Source: Chroococcus sp. FPU101 (GTDB lineage Bacteria > Cyanobacteriota > Cyanobacteriia > Cyanobacteriales > Microcystaceae). From it: a stretch of 49,280 nucleotides of DNA. Under the pieces are notes generated by a model that saw only the letters and a program-made list of their open reading frames with translations, had not been told where the DNA came from and searched no databases. Below are positions 1 through 8,860 of this stretch, piece by piece (position 1 is the stretch's first letter; each line of letters begins with the position of its first letter). The stretch is from the NCBI RefSeq assembly GCF_017312365.1, contig NZ_BLJI01000032.1, positions 1-49,280 on the forward strand. The letters run 5' to 3'. Both the position numbers and the translations under genes were made by a program.

Positions 1-44
1 TCATATGTATTAGATCACTGCTAAGACAATCACTAGAAATTTTA

Positions 45-505
45 ATGAATACGGAAACAATTAAAGTTCGTCTTGGAGAATTATATCATCAAGATTTTTA
101 TCTTTGGCTAGAAACAACAGCTAAACAAATTAAAGAGGGTGATTTAGAGCAGATTGATTTTAAAAATCTTTTAGAAGAAATTGAAAGTATGGGGGAGAAG
201 TGAGAAAAATAGTTTAGAGAGCAATCTAAAAATTTTACTTCTCCATTTACTCAAATATAAATATCAACCTCAAAGACGGACGAATAGCTGGTTAGCTTTT
301 ATTGAAGAACATTGACAACGAATCGAAAATACTTTTCGAGATAGTCCTAGTCTAAAACGATATTATCACGAGATTTATGATACTGTTTACCTAAAAGCAC
401 GTCGTGAACGCTGCATTTGAAACAGGTTTGCCTTTAAACGTTTTCCCAGAATGCTCTCCTTTTACGCTAGAAGAAACAATCAATCCTGATTTTTTCTCAA
501 ACTAA
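45..505 (+). pseudogene. DUF29 family protein, decayed
   Basis: A DUF29 gene can be followed across three reading frames. The N-terminus (ATG at 45, with a YHQDFYLWLE-type motif) runs to a TGA at 201. The reading continues one frame over from about 202 (ESNLKILLLHLL, then YQPQRRTNSW). A TGA at 313 stands where the family has Arg (CGA to TGA). The last part (TGLPLNVFPE ... INPDFFSN) is in the third frame from about 410 and ends with TAA at 503-505. Two frameshifts plus one nonsense codon make this clearly non-functional. It lies tail-to-tail with the Uma2 gene that follows; an intact copy of the same pairing is at 38080-39075. DUF29 proteins are abundant in cyanobacteria and have no established function. 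Confidence 0.85.
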
Positions 506-514
506 ACATATAAT

Positions 515-1090
515 CTATGACCAAATTTTGCTCAGATTTAAAGTAAAGTTAGGTAACACATCTTCACCTGATAGAGTCATCGGACAATCTAAAACTTCTA
601 CTTCTTTTCCAGTACGATAAATCTCGACTTTTTTAGTTAAAGGATCGATTAACCATCCCAAACGAGTACCATTAGCTATATATTCAAGCATCTTTTTTTG
701 TAGGTCTTTTATTGAATCAGTTTTAGAACGTAATTCAATGACAAAATCTGGACAAATCGGAGAAAATTTCTGTTTTTCTTCAGTGGTTAAAGTATTCCAT
801 TTCTCTAGAGGTATCCAAGACGCATCAGGTGAACGATTTGCACCGTTGGGAAGTTTAAAACAAGTAGAAGAATCGAAAGATATACCTGTTCCGTCTTCAT
901 TTGTCCATATCCATAACTGTGCTGTTAATCCTGCATTTTTAGAACCCGTTTCACCTCCAGTGGGTGGCATAATAATTAAATCTCCTTTCGCATTGCGTTC
1001 AAATCGATAATCTTTATTATTGGCACAGAGTTGGAAAAATTGTTCATCGCTTAATTCAATCGAATCTAAGTCTAATGTAAAGTAAGTCAT
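515..1090 (-). CDS. Uma2 family endonuclease-fold protein (DUF820)
   Basis: 191 residues, full length for the Uma2 family, which has a PD-(D/E)xK restriction-endonuclease-like fold. Visible features are the N-terminal substrate-like segment (RFERNAKGDLIIMPPTGGET), the core strand CPDFVIELRS that supplies the Asp and Glu of the active site, and the helix-strand segment YIANGTRLGWLIDP followed by VEIYR. Start is ATG at 1090. It converges on the decayed DUF29 gene with about 9 bp between the stops. Family members are usually called putative endonucleases, but few have been tested. The fold assignment is solid; nuclease activity here is inferred. Confidence 0.9.
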   Translation of the reverse strand: MTYFTLDLDSIELSDEQFFQLCANNKDYRFERNAKGDLIIMPPTGGETGSKNAGLTAQLWIWTNEDGTGISFDSSTCFKLPNGANRSPDASWIPLEKWNTLTTEEKQKFSPICPDFVIELRSKTDSIKDLQKKMLEYIANGTRLGWLIDPLTKKVEIYRTGKEVEVLDCPMTLSGEDVLPNFTLNLSKIWS

Positions 1091-1241
1091 AAGTATTTAT
1101 TCTCTGATTTCAAGAATAACGATCGCTCCCTTTTCCTCCCAATAATACCCCGCCAAATGGTTTAAAATGGTAGATCTGGGGCATCATCAACAAGCGCAAC
1201 ATTAGCAGAATTATTTTAAAGGAAAGGGAGAAACGATCGCT

Positions 1242-4211
1242 GTGGTTATACAAATAGATTCTAACCAAACTTATGAAGCAAAAACTCAAGAAATCGCCAA
1301 ACAACTTTTAGCCGAAACTCGTCAAAAACGATCCTTGTGGGCGCAACTACAAGACCAAATGCGCTGGGATGATAAACTATTAGCCTGGACGATGAGTAAT
1401 CCTAACTTACGGGTGCAGATGTTTCGCTTCATCGACTGTTTACCCGCATTACGGAGTAAGGGAGAAATTGCCAATCATCTGCAACAATATTTAGGAGATG
1501 AATCTGTAGAACTTCCCTCAGCTTTAAAAGGTGTTCTCAACTTTACTGATCCTAATACACCTCCCGCGCAACTGGCTGCAACAACGATTAGTAAAGCAGT
1601 TGAAACTCTAGCCCTCAAATATATCGCAGGTGAAGATATTGGGCAAATCACTAAAACCGTTGAACGTCTCCGCAAAGAAAAAATGGCCTTCACCATTGAC
1701 TTACTTGGGGAAGCAGTCATTACCGAAACTGAAGCAAAAGACTATCTACAAGCTTACCTAGATCTCATGCAACATCTAAGTCAACAAGCGAAAAGATGGT
1801 CAAAAGTTCCCGAAATCGACGAAGCAGATGGAGAATCATTACCACAAATTCAAGTTTCTGTCAAGTTAACTGCCTTTTATTCTCAGTTCGATTCATTCGA
1901 TCCAGAAGGAAGTAAAGCCAAAGTTTGCGATCGCATCCGTATCTTATTACGTCGGGCTGAAGAATTAGGGGCGGCGGTACACTTTGATATGGAACAATAC
2001 AAATACAAAGATCTCACCATCAGCATCTTACAAGAATTATTACTCGAAGAAGAATTTCGCACACGTACTAATCTTGGTGTCACCCTGCAAGCTTATCTCA
2101 AAGACTCAGAACAAGACCTAAAAAACTGGATCGAATGGGCAAAAAAACGAGGCTATCCGATCACTATTCGTCTAGTCAAAGGAGCATACTGGGATCAAGA
2201 AACGATTAAATCGCTACAAAATCATTGGCCACAACCCGTTTATAACGATAAAGCCGAAACTGATCTAAATTTTGAACGGATGACGCGGTTACTCTTAGAA
2301 AATCATCAATATTTATATGCAGCGATCGGCAGTCATAACGTTAGATCTCAGTCTCTAGCTTGTGCGATCGCAGAAACCCTGAATATTCCTCGTCGTCGTT
2401 TCGAGATGCAGGTTTTGTATGGAATGGGTGATCAACTCGCCAAAGCATTAGTCAAACGGGGACATCGAGTAAGAGTTTATTCACCGTATGGGGATCTCTT
2501 ACCTGGAATGGCGTATCTAATACGTCGTTTGTTGGAAAATACCGCGAATAGTTCTTTCTTACGACAAAATCTCGAAGAAAGACCCGTAGATGAACTGATT
2601 GCACCGCCAAAAGTCGGCAATGCTTCCCAACTGATATCTAATGGCTTTCCCAATGCGCCAGATACCGATTATGCTAATTCAGATCTCAGAAATCAAGCCG
2701 AAAAAGCATTAGTACAAGTTCGCGGTGAACTCGGTAAAACCTATCTACCTCTGATTAATGGAGAGTACATAAATACTAGCCAAACTGTAGATTCAGTGAA
2801 CCCATCTAACCCCAGTGAACTGATCGGAAAACTTGGCTTACTTTCGATTGAACAAGCAGAAATAGCCTTGAAAGCAGCTAAAGAAGCCTTTCAAGGGTGG
2901 AAAAAGACCCCAGTCAGAGTAAGGGCGGGTATCTTACGCAAAGCAGCCGAAATCATGGAAAGACGGCGACATGAATTAAACGCTTGGATCTGTTTAGAAG
3001 TCGGTAAAGTGATCCAACAAGCAGACGCAGAAGTATCAGAAGCGATCGATTTTTGTCGCTATTATGCCGATGAAATGGAAAGATTAGATCAAGGACATAT
3101 ATTAGATGTCGCAGGTGAAACCAACCGTTACATCTATCAACCGCGTGGTATTGCCTTAGTCATTTCGCCGTGGAATTTTCCGTTTGCGATCGCAGTTGGA
3201 ATGACAGTCGCCGCCCTAGTCACAGGAAATTGTACTCTCCTAAAACCTGCCGAAACCTCCTCCGTTATTGCTGCTAAGATCACTGAAATTTTAGTCGATG
3301 CAGGTATCCCTAAAGGTGTCTTTCAGTTCGTTCCAGGGAAAGGCTCAGAAGTCGGGGCCTATATGGTGAAACATCCAGACGTACATTTGATTGCTTTTAC
3401 AGGCTCTCGTGAAGTAGGATGTCGCATCTATGCAGATGCAGCCATTCTACAACCTGGACAAAAACACCTCAAACGAGTCATTGCAGAGATGGGCGGAAAA
3501 AATGCCATCATCATCGATGAAAGTGCCGACTTAGATCAAGCGGTTGCGGGTGTTGTGTATTCTGCATTCGGTTATAGTGGTCAAAAATGTTCAGCTTGTT
3601 CAAGAGTGATTGTACTCGATCCTGTTTATGACGCCTTTGTTGAAAGATTTGTCGAAGCTACAAAATCATTAAATATTGGCCCAACAGATCTACCTAGTAT
3701 CCAAGTTGGCCCCGTCATTGATGCCACCGCCCAAGCCCGTATTAAGGAGTATATCGCTCTTGGGAAAACAGAATCAGAAATCGCTCTCGAACAGGAAGCC
3801 CCAGAAAACGGCTATTTTGTCGGGCCAACCATCTTTAAAAATGTATCACCCAATGCAACGATCGCTCAAGAAGAAATCTTTGGCCCTGTAGTTGCAGTCA
3901 TCAGAGTGAAAAACTTTGATGAAGCATTACAGGTGGCAAACGGAACCGACTATGCTTTAACTGGGGGTTTGTATTCCCGTACTCCAGAACACATCGAACG
4001 CGCAAACGCAGAATTTGAAGTCGGTAACTTATATATTAATCGAGGAATTACAGGGGCGATCGTCTCTCGTCAGCCCTTTGGCGGTTTCAAGCTATCGGGT
4101 GTCGGTTCTAAAGCAGGAGGCCCAGATTATTTATTACAATTCCTAGAACCGCGTCATATTAGCGAAAACATCCAGCGACAAGGGTTTGCACCCATTGAAG
4201 GAGTAGATTAG
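1242..4211 (+). CDS. putA: Bifunctional proline dehydrogenase / glutamate-semialdehyde dehydrogenase
   Basis: 989 residues in PutA arrangement. It oxidises proline to pyrroline-5-carboxylate (FAD) and then to glutamate (NAD+). The proline dehydrogenase barrel covers roughly residues 100-460 (VRLVKGAYWDQE, MQVLYGMGDQ, RVYSPYGDLLPGMAYLIRRLLEN). The aldehyde dehydrogenase domain covers about 500-970, with ISPWNFPFAI, FTGSREVG, the general-base region AEMGGKNA and catalytic Cys783 in SGQKCSACSR. There is no N-terminal DNA-binding domain, so it should not act as a repressor as E. coli PutA does. The GTG start is chosen because GGAAAGGGAG lies about 11 bases upstream at 1221. A hairpin follows the stop. 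Confidence 0.96.
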   Translation: MVIQIDSNQTYEAKTQEIAKQLLAETRQKRSLWAQLQDQMRWDDKLLAWTMSNPNLRVQMFRFIDCLPALRSKGEIANHLQQYLGDESVELPSALKGVLNFTDPNTPPAQLAATTISKAVETLALKYIAGEDIGQITKTVERLRKEKMAFTIDLLGEAVITETEAKDYLQAYLDLMQHLSQQAKRWSKVPEIDEADGESLPQIQVSVKLTAFYSQFDSFDPEGSKAKVCDRIRILLRRAEELGAAVHFDMEQYKYKDLTISILQELLLEEEFRTRTNLGVTLQAYLKDSEQDLKNWIEWAKKRGYPITIRLVKGAYWDQETIKSLQNHWPQPVYNDKAETDLNFERMTRLLLENHQYLYAAIGSHNVRSQSLACAIAETLNIPRRRFEMQVLYGMGDQLAKALVKRGHRVRVYSPYGDLLPGMAYLIRRLLENTANSSFLRQNLEERPVDELIAPPKVGNASQLISNGFPNAPDTDYANSDLRNQAEKALVQVRGELGKTYLPLINGEYINTSQTVDSVNPSNPSELIGKLGLLSIEQAEIALKAAKEAFQGWKKTPVRVRAGILRKAAEIMERRRHELNAWICLEVGKVIQQADAEVSEAIDFCRYYADEMERLDQGHILDVAGETNRYIYQPRGIALVISPWNFPFAIAVGMTVAALVTGNCTLLKPAETSSVIAAKITEILVDAGIPKGVFQFVPGKGSEVGAYMVKHPDVHLIAFTGSREVGCRIYADAAILQPGQKHLKRVIAEMGGKNAIIIDESADLDQAVAGVVYSAFGYSGQKCSACSRVIVLDPVYDAFVERFVEATKSLNIGPTDLPSIQVGPVIDATAQARIKEYIALGKTESEIALEQEAPENGYFVGPTIFKNVSPNATIAQEEIFGPVVAVIRVKNFDEALQVANGTDYALTGGLYSRTPEHIERANAEFEVGNLYINRGITGAIVSRQPFGGFKLSGVGSKAGGPDYLLQFLEPRHISENIQRQGFAPIEGVD

Positions 4212-4223
4212 ATCAGTATGAAG

Positions 4224-4246
4224 GGTGGGTTTAAATCCCACCTTTT
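4224..4246 (+). terminator. Rho-independent terminator after putA
   Basis: A perfect stem GGTGGG (4224-4229) / CCCACC (4237-4242) with a 7-base AT loop is followed by TTTT, 13 bases past the putA stop. Confidence 0.7.
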
Positions 4247-4311
4247 AAAAGATTTTTGATTAATATGAAAACCGACACCATTTTTATTAGAAAGCAGTGA
4301 CGGTATTTGAA

Positions 4312-4524
4312 TTATTCCAAAGTAGCCTGTTTTTGTGCTGCTAGACGTTCTTCTCTTCGTTTACAATACTGACCGTAAACACTATTGTTAAAATCTTCTT
4401 CTAAACGAGCATTGATATAGTCTAGATCAGCAATATGTTTGTCCATCCGCTTGATTAATTCTCGCATCGTCGCAACATGGCGATCAATTGTTGCTTTATC
4501 AGGAATTTGAGGTTGATTGCTCAT
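4312..4524 (-). CDS. Small hypothetical coiled-coil protein
   Basis: 70 residues, not recognised. After a short Pro/Gln-rich start, most of the protein reads as one amphipathic helix (heptad-like spacing in MRELIKRMDKHIADLDYINARLEED), charged at the C-terminus (KRREERLAAQKQ). No signal peptide or membrane segment. ATG at 4524. It stands alone between putA (converging) and the YetF relic (diverging). The composition looks like a real protein, but function is unknown. Confidence 0.55.
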   Translation of the reverse strand: MSNQPQIPDKATIDRHVATMRELIKRMDKHIADLDYINARLEEDFNNSVYGQYCKRREERLAAQKQATLE

Positions 4525-4588
4525 GATAGACCAAAATCTCTTTTTATTTCTTCAATTGTTGCTCTAACAGCTTCATGTTATTTTACTC

Positions 4589-4908
4589 GTGATCATTAGT
4601 GAGGCAACTCAGAATGCGTTGATCCGTAATGATTATTCCCTCACAAATGGCTTTTTGGTTATTATAACTTTAATGAGTATCGATATCGGTTTATCACTTT
4701 GGAAACAACGATCGCCAGTTATTGAAAAGATTATTGATGGTGTACCGATGATGATCGTCAAAGAAGGTCAACCACTTAAAGATAGAATGAATAAGGCTCG
4801 TGTTGATGAAGATGATGTATTGACCGTAGAAACGGGAATTACAAGGTTTAGAGCGAATGGCTCAAATTAAGTATGCAGTCTGAGAGCGTACAATTATCCT
4901 TAAGCAAA
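4589..4908 (+). pseudogene. YetF/DUF421 family membrane protein, C-terminal relic
   Basis: The 93-residue open stretch from 4589 matches the middle of DUF421 (YetF) proteins: ISEATQNALI, DYSLTNGFL, one membrane helix, then VIEKIIDGVPMMIVKEGQPL. The N-terminal membrane helices are missing. The family C-terminus is still readable after a one-base frameshift near 4841: RELQGLERMAQIKYAV, then an in-frame TGA at 4881, then ERTIILK to about 4908. This is a doubly broken fragment. YetF proteins are bacterial inner-membrane proteins of poorly known function. Confidence 0.8.
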
Positions 4909-5143
4909 GTTTGGTGTTCTGTAATTCATATAAATCAATAATACCTATTTGATAAAGAAATACTTAGAAAGGGTCAAATAATTTGAATAAACTCCAAAAA
5001 CTAATAAATCTGGCTATTTTGATGAATTTTTAATTTCTGGCTCCCTCAAGAAATAGATTAATTTATTTAAAAAAATGATAATTTTTGCTTTAATGTTTAA
5101 AAACATCAGTTAATCTGGTTTATTAAAGCAAACTATAAAATTA

Positions 5144-6544
5144 ATGAATCCATCTTCAGCAGACGCATCTCTTTATCAACTAACTCAAAAATTTAATCCG
5201 CCTCCGCCACCTTTGACTGTTAGTAATACTACTTTTAAAGGTGTGATTAAGGCTTTAATTAATTTTCTCATAGAACAGCAACTACCTGCTACTGTTTGGT
5301 TTAAATCACCTTGGTTAGATGAATTAGAACGATATTATAAACAAGGAAAGGCTACTCAAATTTACTACTGCACGACTCATTTAAAAAAACTAGAAGAGTT
5401 TGTGACTACTTTTGATTTTTCTCTTGATTCTCATTCTCGCACCTCTATTACTCCTTTAGTCCTAGAACCTAGTTCACAGCTTAAACAAGAATCTTATCTG
5501 ATTATTCTTTCTTCTCAATTTTGTTGCTTGCTGTTAGCTCATCCACAAACTGAACAGATGTATAATCATGCTAATCATTCTCATCAAAAAACGGACTGGA
5601 AATTAATTTACTGTTTCGATCATGCTTTAATTGAAAGTGTTATAGAGACGATCAAACAGTCGATTACTGTTACTGATACAACTCCAGAAGAGCTTTTAAC
5701 CAGTAATAGTTTACCTTTTTCTTTACCTAATAACATAACTTCAAAGCTGGTCAATAGTTTGTTATTACAACAAATTCAACAAATTGAAAGGATGCAAAAT
5801 GATGAGGATTTAATTAATCAATCGAATCAAACAATTAAACAATTACTAGAATCAATTCAATTTAAAAGCGAGGTTTTAAAAAATCTATCTCAAGAAATTA
5901 GTCTGCCTTTGACTAATATGAAAACCGCTTTACTTCTCCTCAATTCAAGACAGGCTAAAAAAGAACATCGACAAAAATATTTAGATTTGTTGCAAAAAGA
6001 ATGCGATCGACAATCTTTAGTCGTCACAGGTTTATTAGAATTAGTCGCTTTTGATCAATCAACAGGTGAATTAGGAACAACATTAAAGTTAGAGGATTTA
6101 GTGCCTGGAATTGTCAGTACCTATCAATCTTTAGCTGCAGAAAAAGGAATATCGATGGGGTATACGGTGCCTACAAATTTACCTGTTGTTGCTTGTCCTG
6201 AAAGTTGGCTAAGACAAATTTTACAGCATTTATTAAATAATAGTTTAAAATATACTCCAGCAGGGGGAAGAATAATAGTTAAAGTATTTTTGAAACCAAA
6301 TCGAGTAGAATTAATGGTTTCCGATACTGGAATTGGGTTTGATTCTAGTGAGATTCCAAAAATTTTTAATAGTTTTTATCGCGGTAAAGTTAATGACCCG
6401 AATGCTGGTGCTGGACTAGGTTTGACACTTGTTAAATTCCTTCTTAAACGTTGTGGAGGAGATATTTTAGTCTCCAGCAAGTTAGAACAAGGAACAACTT
6501 TTACAGTAATTTTACCAATTGTTACTTCAGAACTAGAAGATTAA
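5144..6544 (+). CDS. DICT-domain sensor histidine kinase, H-box His replaced
   Basis: 466 residues. Residues 1-180 look like the cyanobacterial DICT sensory domain (FKGVIKALINFLIEQQLPATVWFK; SYLIILSSQFCCLLLA). Residues 205-300 form a dimerisation helix pair and 350-460 an HATPase domain with N box (LLNNSLKYTP), G1 (DTGIGF) and G2 (GAGLGL). The H-box reads NLSQEISLPLTNMK, with Gln250 where the phosphorylated His should be, so autophosphorylation in the usual way looks impossible. The ATP-binding motifs are intact, so it may act as a pseudokinase or regulatory partner. No membrane segments are seen; likely cytosolic. No response regulator adjoins it. Confidence 0.85.
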   Translation: MNPSSADASLYQLTQKFNPPPPPLTVSNTTFKGVIKALINFLIEQQLPATVWFKSPWLDELERYYKQGKATQIYYCTTHLKKLEEFVTTFDFSLDSHSRTSITPLVLEPSSQLKQESYLIILSSQFCCLLLAHPQTEQMYNHANHSHQKTDWKLIYCFDHALIESVIETIKQSITVTDTTPEELLTSNSLPFSLPNNITSKLVNSLLLQQIQQIERMQNDEDLINQSNQTIKQLLESIQFKSEVLKNLSQEISLPLTNMKTALLLLNSRQAKKEHRQKYLDLLQKECDRQSLVVTGLLELVAFDQSTGELGTTLKLEDLVPGIVSTYQSLAAEKGISMGYTVPTNLPVVACPESWLRQILQHLLNNSLKYTPAGGRIIVKVFLKPNRVELMVSDTGIGFDSSEIPKIFNSFYRGKVNDPNAGAGLGLTLVKFLLKRCGGDILVSSKLEQGTTFTVILPIVTSELED

Positions 6545-6546
6545 TT

Positions 6547-7995
6547 TTAATGATTTTTAATTAAACATTGATATTGCTCATTACTAATTCGTCCCGCACT
6601 ATAAAGCGTTTCTGTTATTTCTGAAATTGCTACTACAGAATAAGCATTATAACCTTTGTCTTTAAGTTTATCTTTAACACCTTCTTCGTGATCAATAAAA
6701 ACCACAATATCTTTAACATTTAAACCAGAAGATACTATTTTTTCTGCTCCTTCTATCGCGCTTTTCCCTGAAATTAGAACATCATCAACCACAACAATTG
6801 TTTCACCAGCTTCAAAATGTCCTTCAATTAAACGACGAGTACCATGCGCTTTGACTTCTTTTCTCGGATAGATCATGGGACGATTTAATAACAATGATAA
6901 CCCCGTAGCCGTTGGTAGTGAACCATAGGGAATACCAGCAATTCGATCAAACTCTAGGGTTTTCAGAATATTTACATAAGCTTCTAAAACTTGTTGAAAA
7001 ATCTGAGGATTAGAAATAATTTTTCTTAAATCAATATAATACGAAAAAGTTGCGCCTGAAGCCTGCACATATTCACCAAAAAGTAAACAGCCAAGATCAT
7101 AAAGTTGTAGGATTAAATCTTGATGGGGATGCTTATTTAATAAACAAACATTAGATGTCCAAATCTCACAACTTGAACTTGTTTCTCCAAGAGAGTTTTT
7201 CACTTCTGTGACTTCATCACGCAATGATAAAATATTTTTTCTTAAATCATTAGAGCTTAATTGATCTTGAGGAACTGGAATTAATAACCCTTCTCTATTA
7301 CTATTTAATCCTGCGGAGAGTATTTCCTTAAGATTGCCGCTTTTTGCCCAAATACTGCGTAATAGAATATAACGTTCGGGTGCGATCGCTCGAATTCTTC
7401 TTAAAACTTCACCATTGGTTGTACCAACTTCTAAAAATAGCTGTTCTGGAGTTCCCCACGTTTGAACCTCCTTTACGACTTGTAGGTAAAAAGGATTGTC
7501 TGAAGTGGGATAATCTTGTAAATTAACTGCACCAGGATTCGAGGTACGACACAAAATAATAGTCCCTTTATCGGGGTAGACTAAAAAAGACGCGGCATGA
7601 TCTTGACCCACATAAGGATTAAGCGTGACTGCATCGACTCCCCATTCTTCAAAAACAGTACGGGCGAAAATCGTGCTAGTGTTGAGATCACCGTGTTTCG
7701 CATCGAGAATAATCGGGATATTCTGGGGAACTGCTTGAATAACCTGAAAAAGTAACTCTAACCCCTTAATTCCAAGAGCTTCATAAAATCCAAGAGTCGG
7801 TTTATAAGCACAAACTAAATCAGACGTTTCATTAATAATATAAGATAACCATTGCCAAAGTTGTTGACTCAATTCATGATGATCGCCTTCTATCTGATAT
7901 TCTAGAGGCATCATCTCAGGATTCGGATCAAGCGCAACAATGAGTGAACTTTTGTTTTGCTCAATAGCTGTAGTGAGTTTGGTAAAAAAATTCAT
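6547..7995 (-). CDS. pyrFE: Bifunctional OMP decarboxylase / orotate phosphoribosyltransferase
   Basis: A fusion of the last two UMP synthesis steps in reversed domain order (PyrF then PyrE), as seen in several cyanobacteria. The N-terminal half is a type 2 orotidine-phosphate decarboxylase (LIVALDPNPE near residue 20; catalytic LDAKHGDLNTS near residue 97). The C-terminal half has the PRPP-binding signature TIVVVDDVLISGKSA near residue 400. An upstream in-frame TTG at 8034 would add 13 residues, but ATG at 7995 matches the family start (MNFFTKL) and gives 482 residues. It lies 44 bp downstream of plsC on the same strand and may be co-transcribed. Confidence 0.92.
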   Translation of the reverse strand: MNFFTKLTTAIEQNKSSLIVALDPNPEMMPLEYQIEGDHHELSQQLWQWLSYIINETSDLVCAYKPTLGFYEALGIKGLELLFQVIQAVPQNIPIILDAKHGDLNTSTIFARTVFEEWGVDAVTLNPYVGQDHAASFLVYPDKGTIILCRTSNPGAVNLQDYPTSDNPFYLQVVKEVQTWGTPEQLFLEVGTTNGEVLRRIRAIAPERYILLRSIWAKSGNLKEILSAGLNSNREGLLIPVPQDQLSSNDLRKNILSLRDEVTEVKNSLGETSSSCEIWTSNVCLLNKHPHQDLILQLYDLGCLLFGEYVQASGATFSYYIDLRKIISNPQIFQQVLEAYVNILKTLEFDRIAGIPYGSLPTATGLSLLLNRPMIYPRKEVKAHGTRRLIEGHFEAGETIVVVDDVLISGKSAIEGAEKIVSSGLNVKDIVVFIDHEEGVKDKLKDKGYNAYSVVAISEITETLYSAGRISNEQYQCLIKNH

Positions 7996-8039
7996 TTCAA
8001 ATTTATCTTTGCTTTGAATTTTACCATACCTCAAAACTA

Positions 8040-8741
8040 TCAGCCTTCATACATCCGTTTCAGACGCAGATATAGATCATCAGTTAACTGCTCTGCATTG
8101 TCTTTCATCTCTCCACTACTATAATCAGCTACATTCAGAGGAGTATCAATTTTAATTTGAATATCACTCCCCCATTTAGGATAGGGTTCTGTGTAATGGA
8201 TACTCATTGGTAATATTTTTATGCCAGACTTGGGATACAATTTCTCAACTTCTAGAGCAATTCGCGCTACACCAAGTTTAAGCGGATGAACCCTATCATC
8301 ACGAAAAATTCCCCCTTCAGGAAAAATAGCCACCATTTCCCCTTGTGAGAGGAGTTCCACACTATGAATTAAACTACCAACACCAGGACGAGTGGTATTT
8401 ACTGGAAAACCACCCAAACGTCGAATGAACCATCCCTGTATCCCTCTCATTTCATTAGCAGATACCATGAAGCGCAAATCTCTACCACTAACCCATCGAC
8501 CAACTGCATAAGGAACCATCAGAGCATCCCAACGCGATCGATGTGTCGGAGCAACAATCACTGGGCCAGTCAAAGGAACATTTTCTCGTCCAATGACATC
8601 TATCTTACCAAAATAGCCAGGGATAATCATCCGACATCCCAACGGATAAACCAGACGAATTAACCAAGGTGCAACACGAGAATCTATAGAAGTGCCTTTT
8701 TTATCGATGAGGTTAGAAGTCGGGGACGTTACTTGAGTCAT
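8040..8741 (-). CDS. plsC: 1-acyl-sn-glycerol-3-phosphate acyltransferase
   Basis: 233 residues of the PlsC/LPLAT family, which transfers an acyl group to lysophosphatidic acid at the membrane to give phosphatidic acid. The catalytic motif is HRSRWD (H67, D72), and the glycerol-phosphate binding motif is FPEGGIFRDD (140-149). A third conserved block, RRLGGFPVN, is at about 107. A short hydrophobic stretch near residues 27-43 could anchor it. Start is ATG at 8741. Likely transcribed with pyrFE downstream. Confidence 0.88.
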   Translation of the reverse strand: MTQVTSPTSNLIDKKGTSIDSRVAPWLIRLVYPLGCRMIIPGYFGKIDVIGRENVPLTGPVIVAPTHRSRWDALMVPYAVGRWVSGRDLRFMVSANEMRGIQGWFIRRLGGFPVNTTRPGVGSLIHSVELLSQGEMVAIFPEGGIFRDDRVHPLKLGVARIALEVEKLYPKSGIKILPMSIHYTEPYPKWGSDIQIKIDTPLNVADYSSGEMKDNAEQLTDDLYLRLKRMYEG

Positions 8742-8860
8742 TGGTTAGGAAGTAAGAACTGATTGACCTTACTTCTACTCTAGCTGTGATGATTACAGTT
8801 CGTCATACTTGCTCATGACAGTTTACTAGGTGGCTAGAATTTCTTGAGCTACAGATTAAT

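Noticed and set aside
7995-8034. TTG start that lengthens pyrFE by 13 residues
   Set aside because: The ATG at 7995 matches the family N-terminus, and the added residues have no counterpart.
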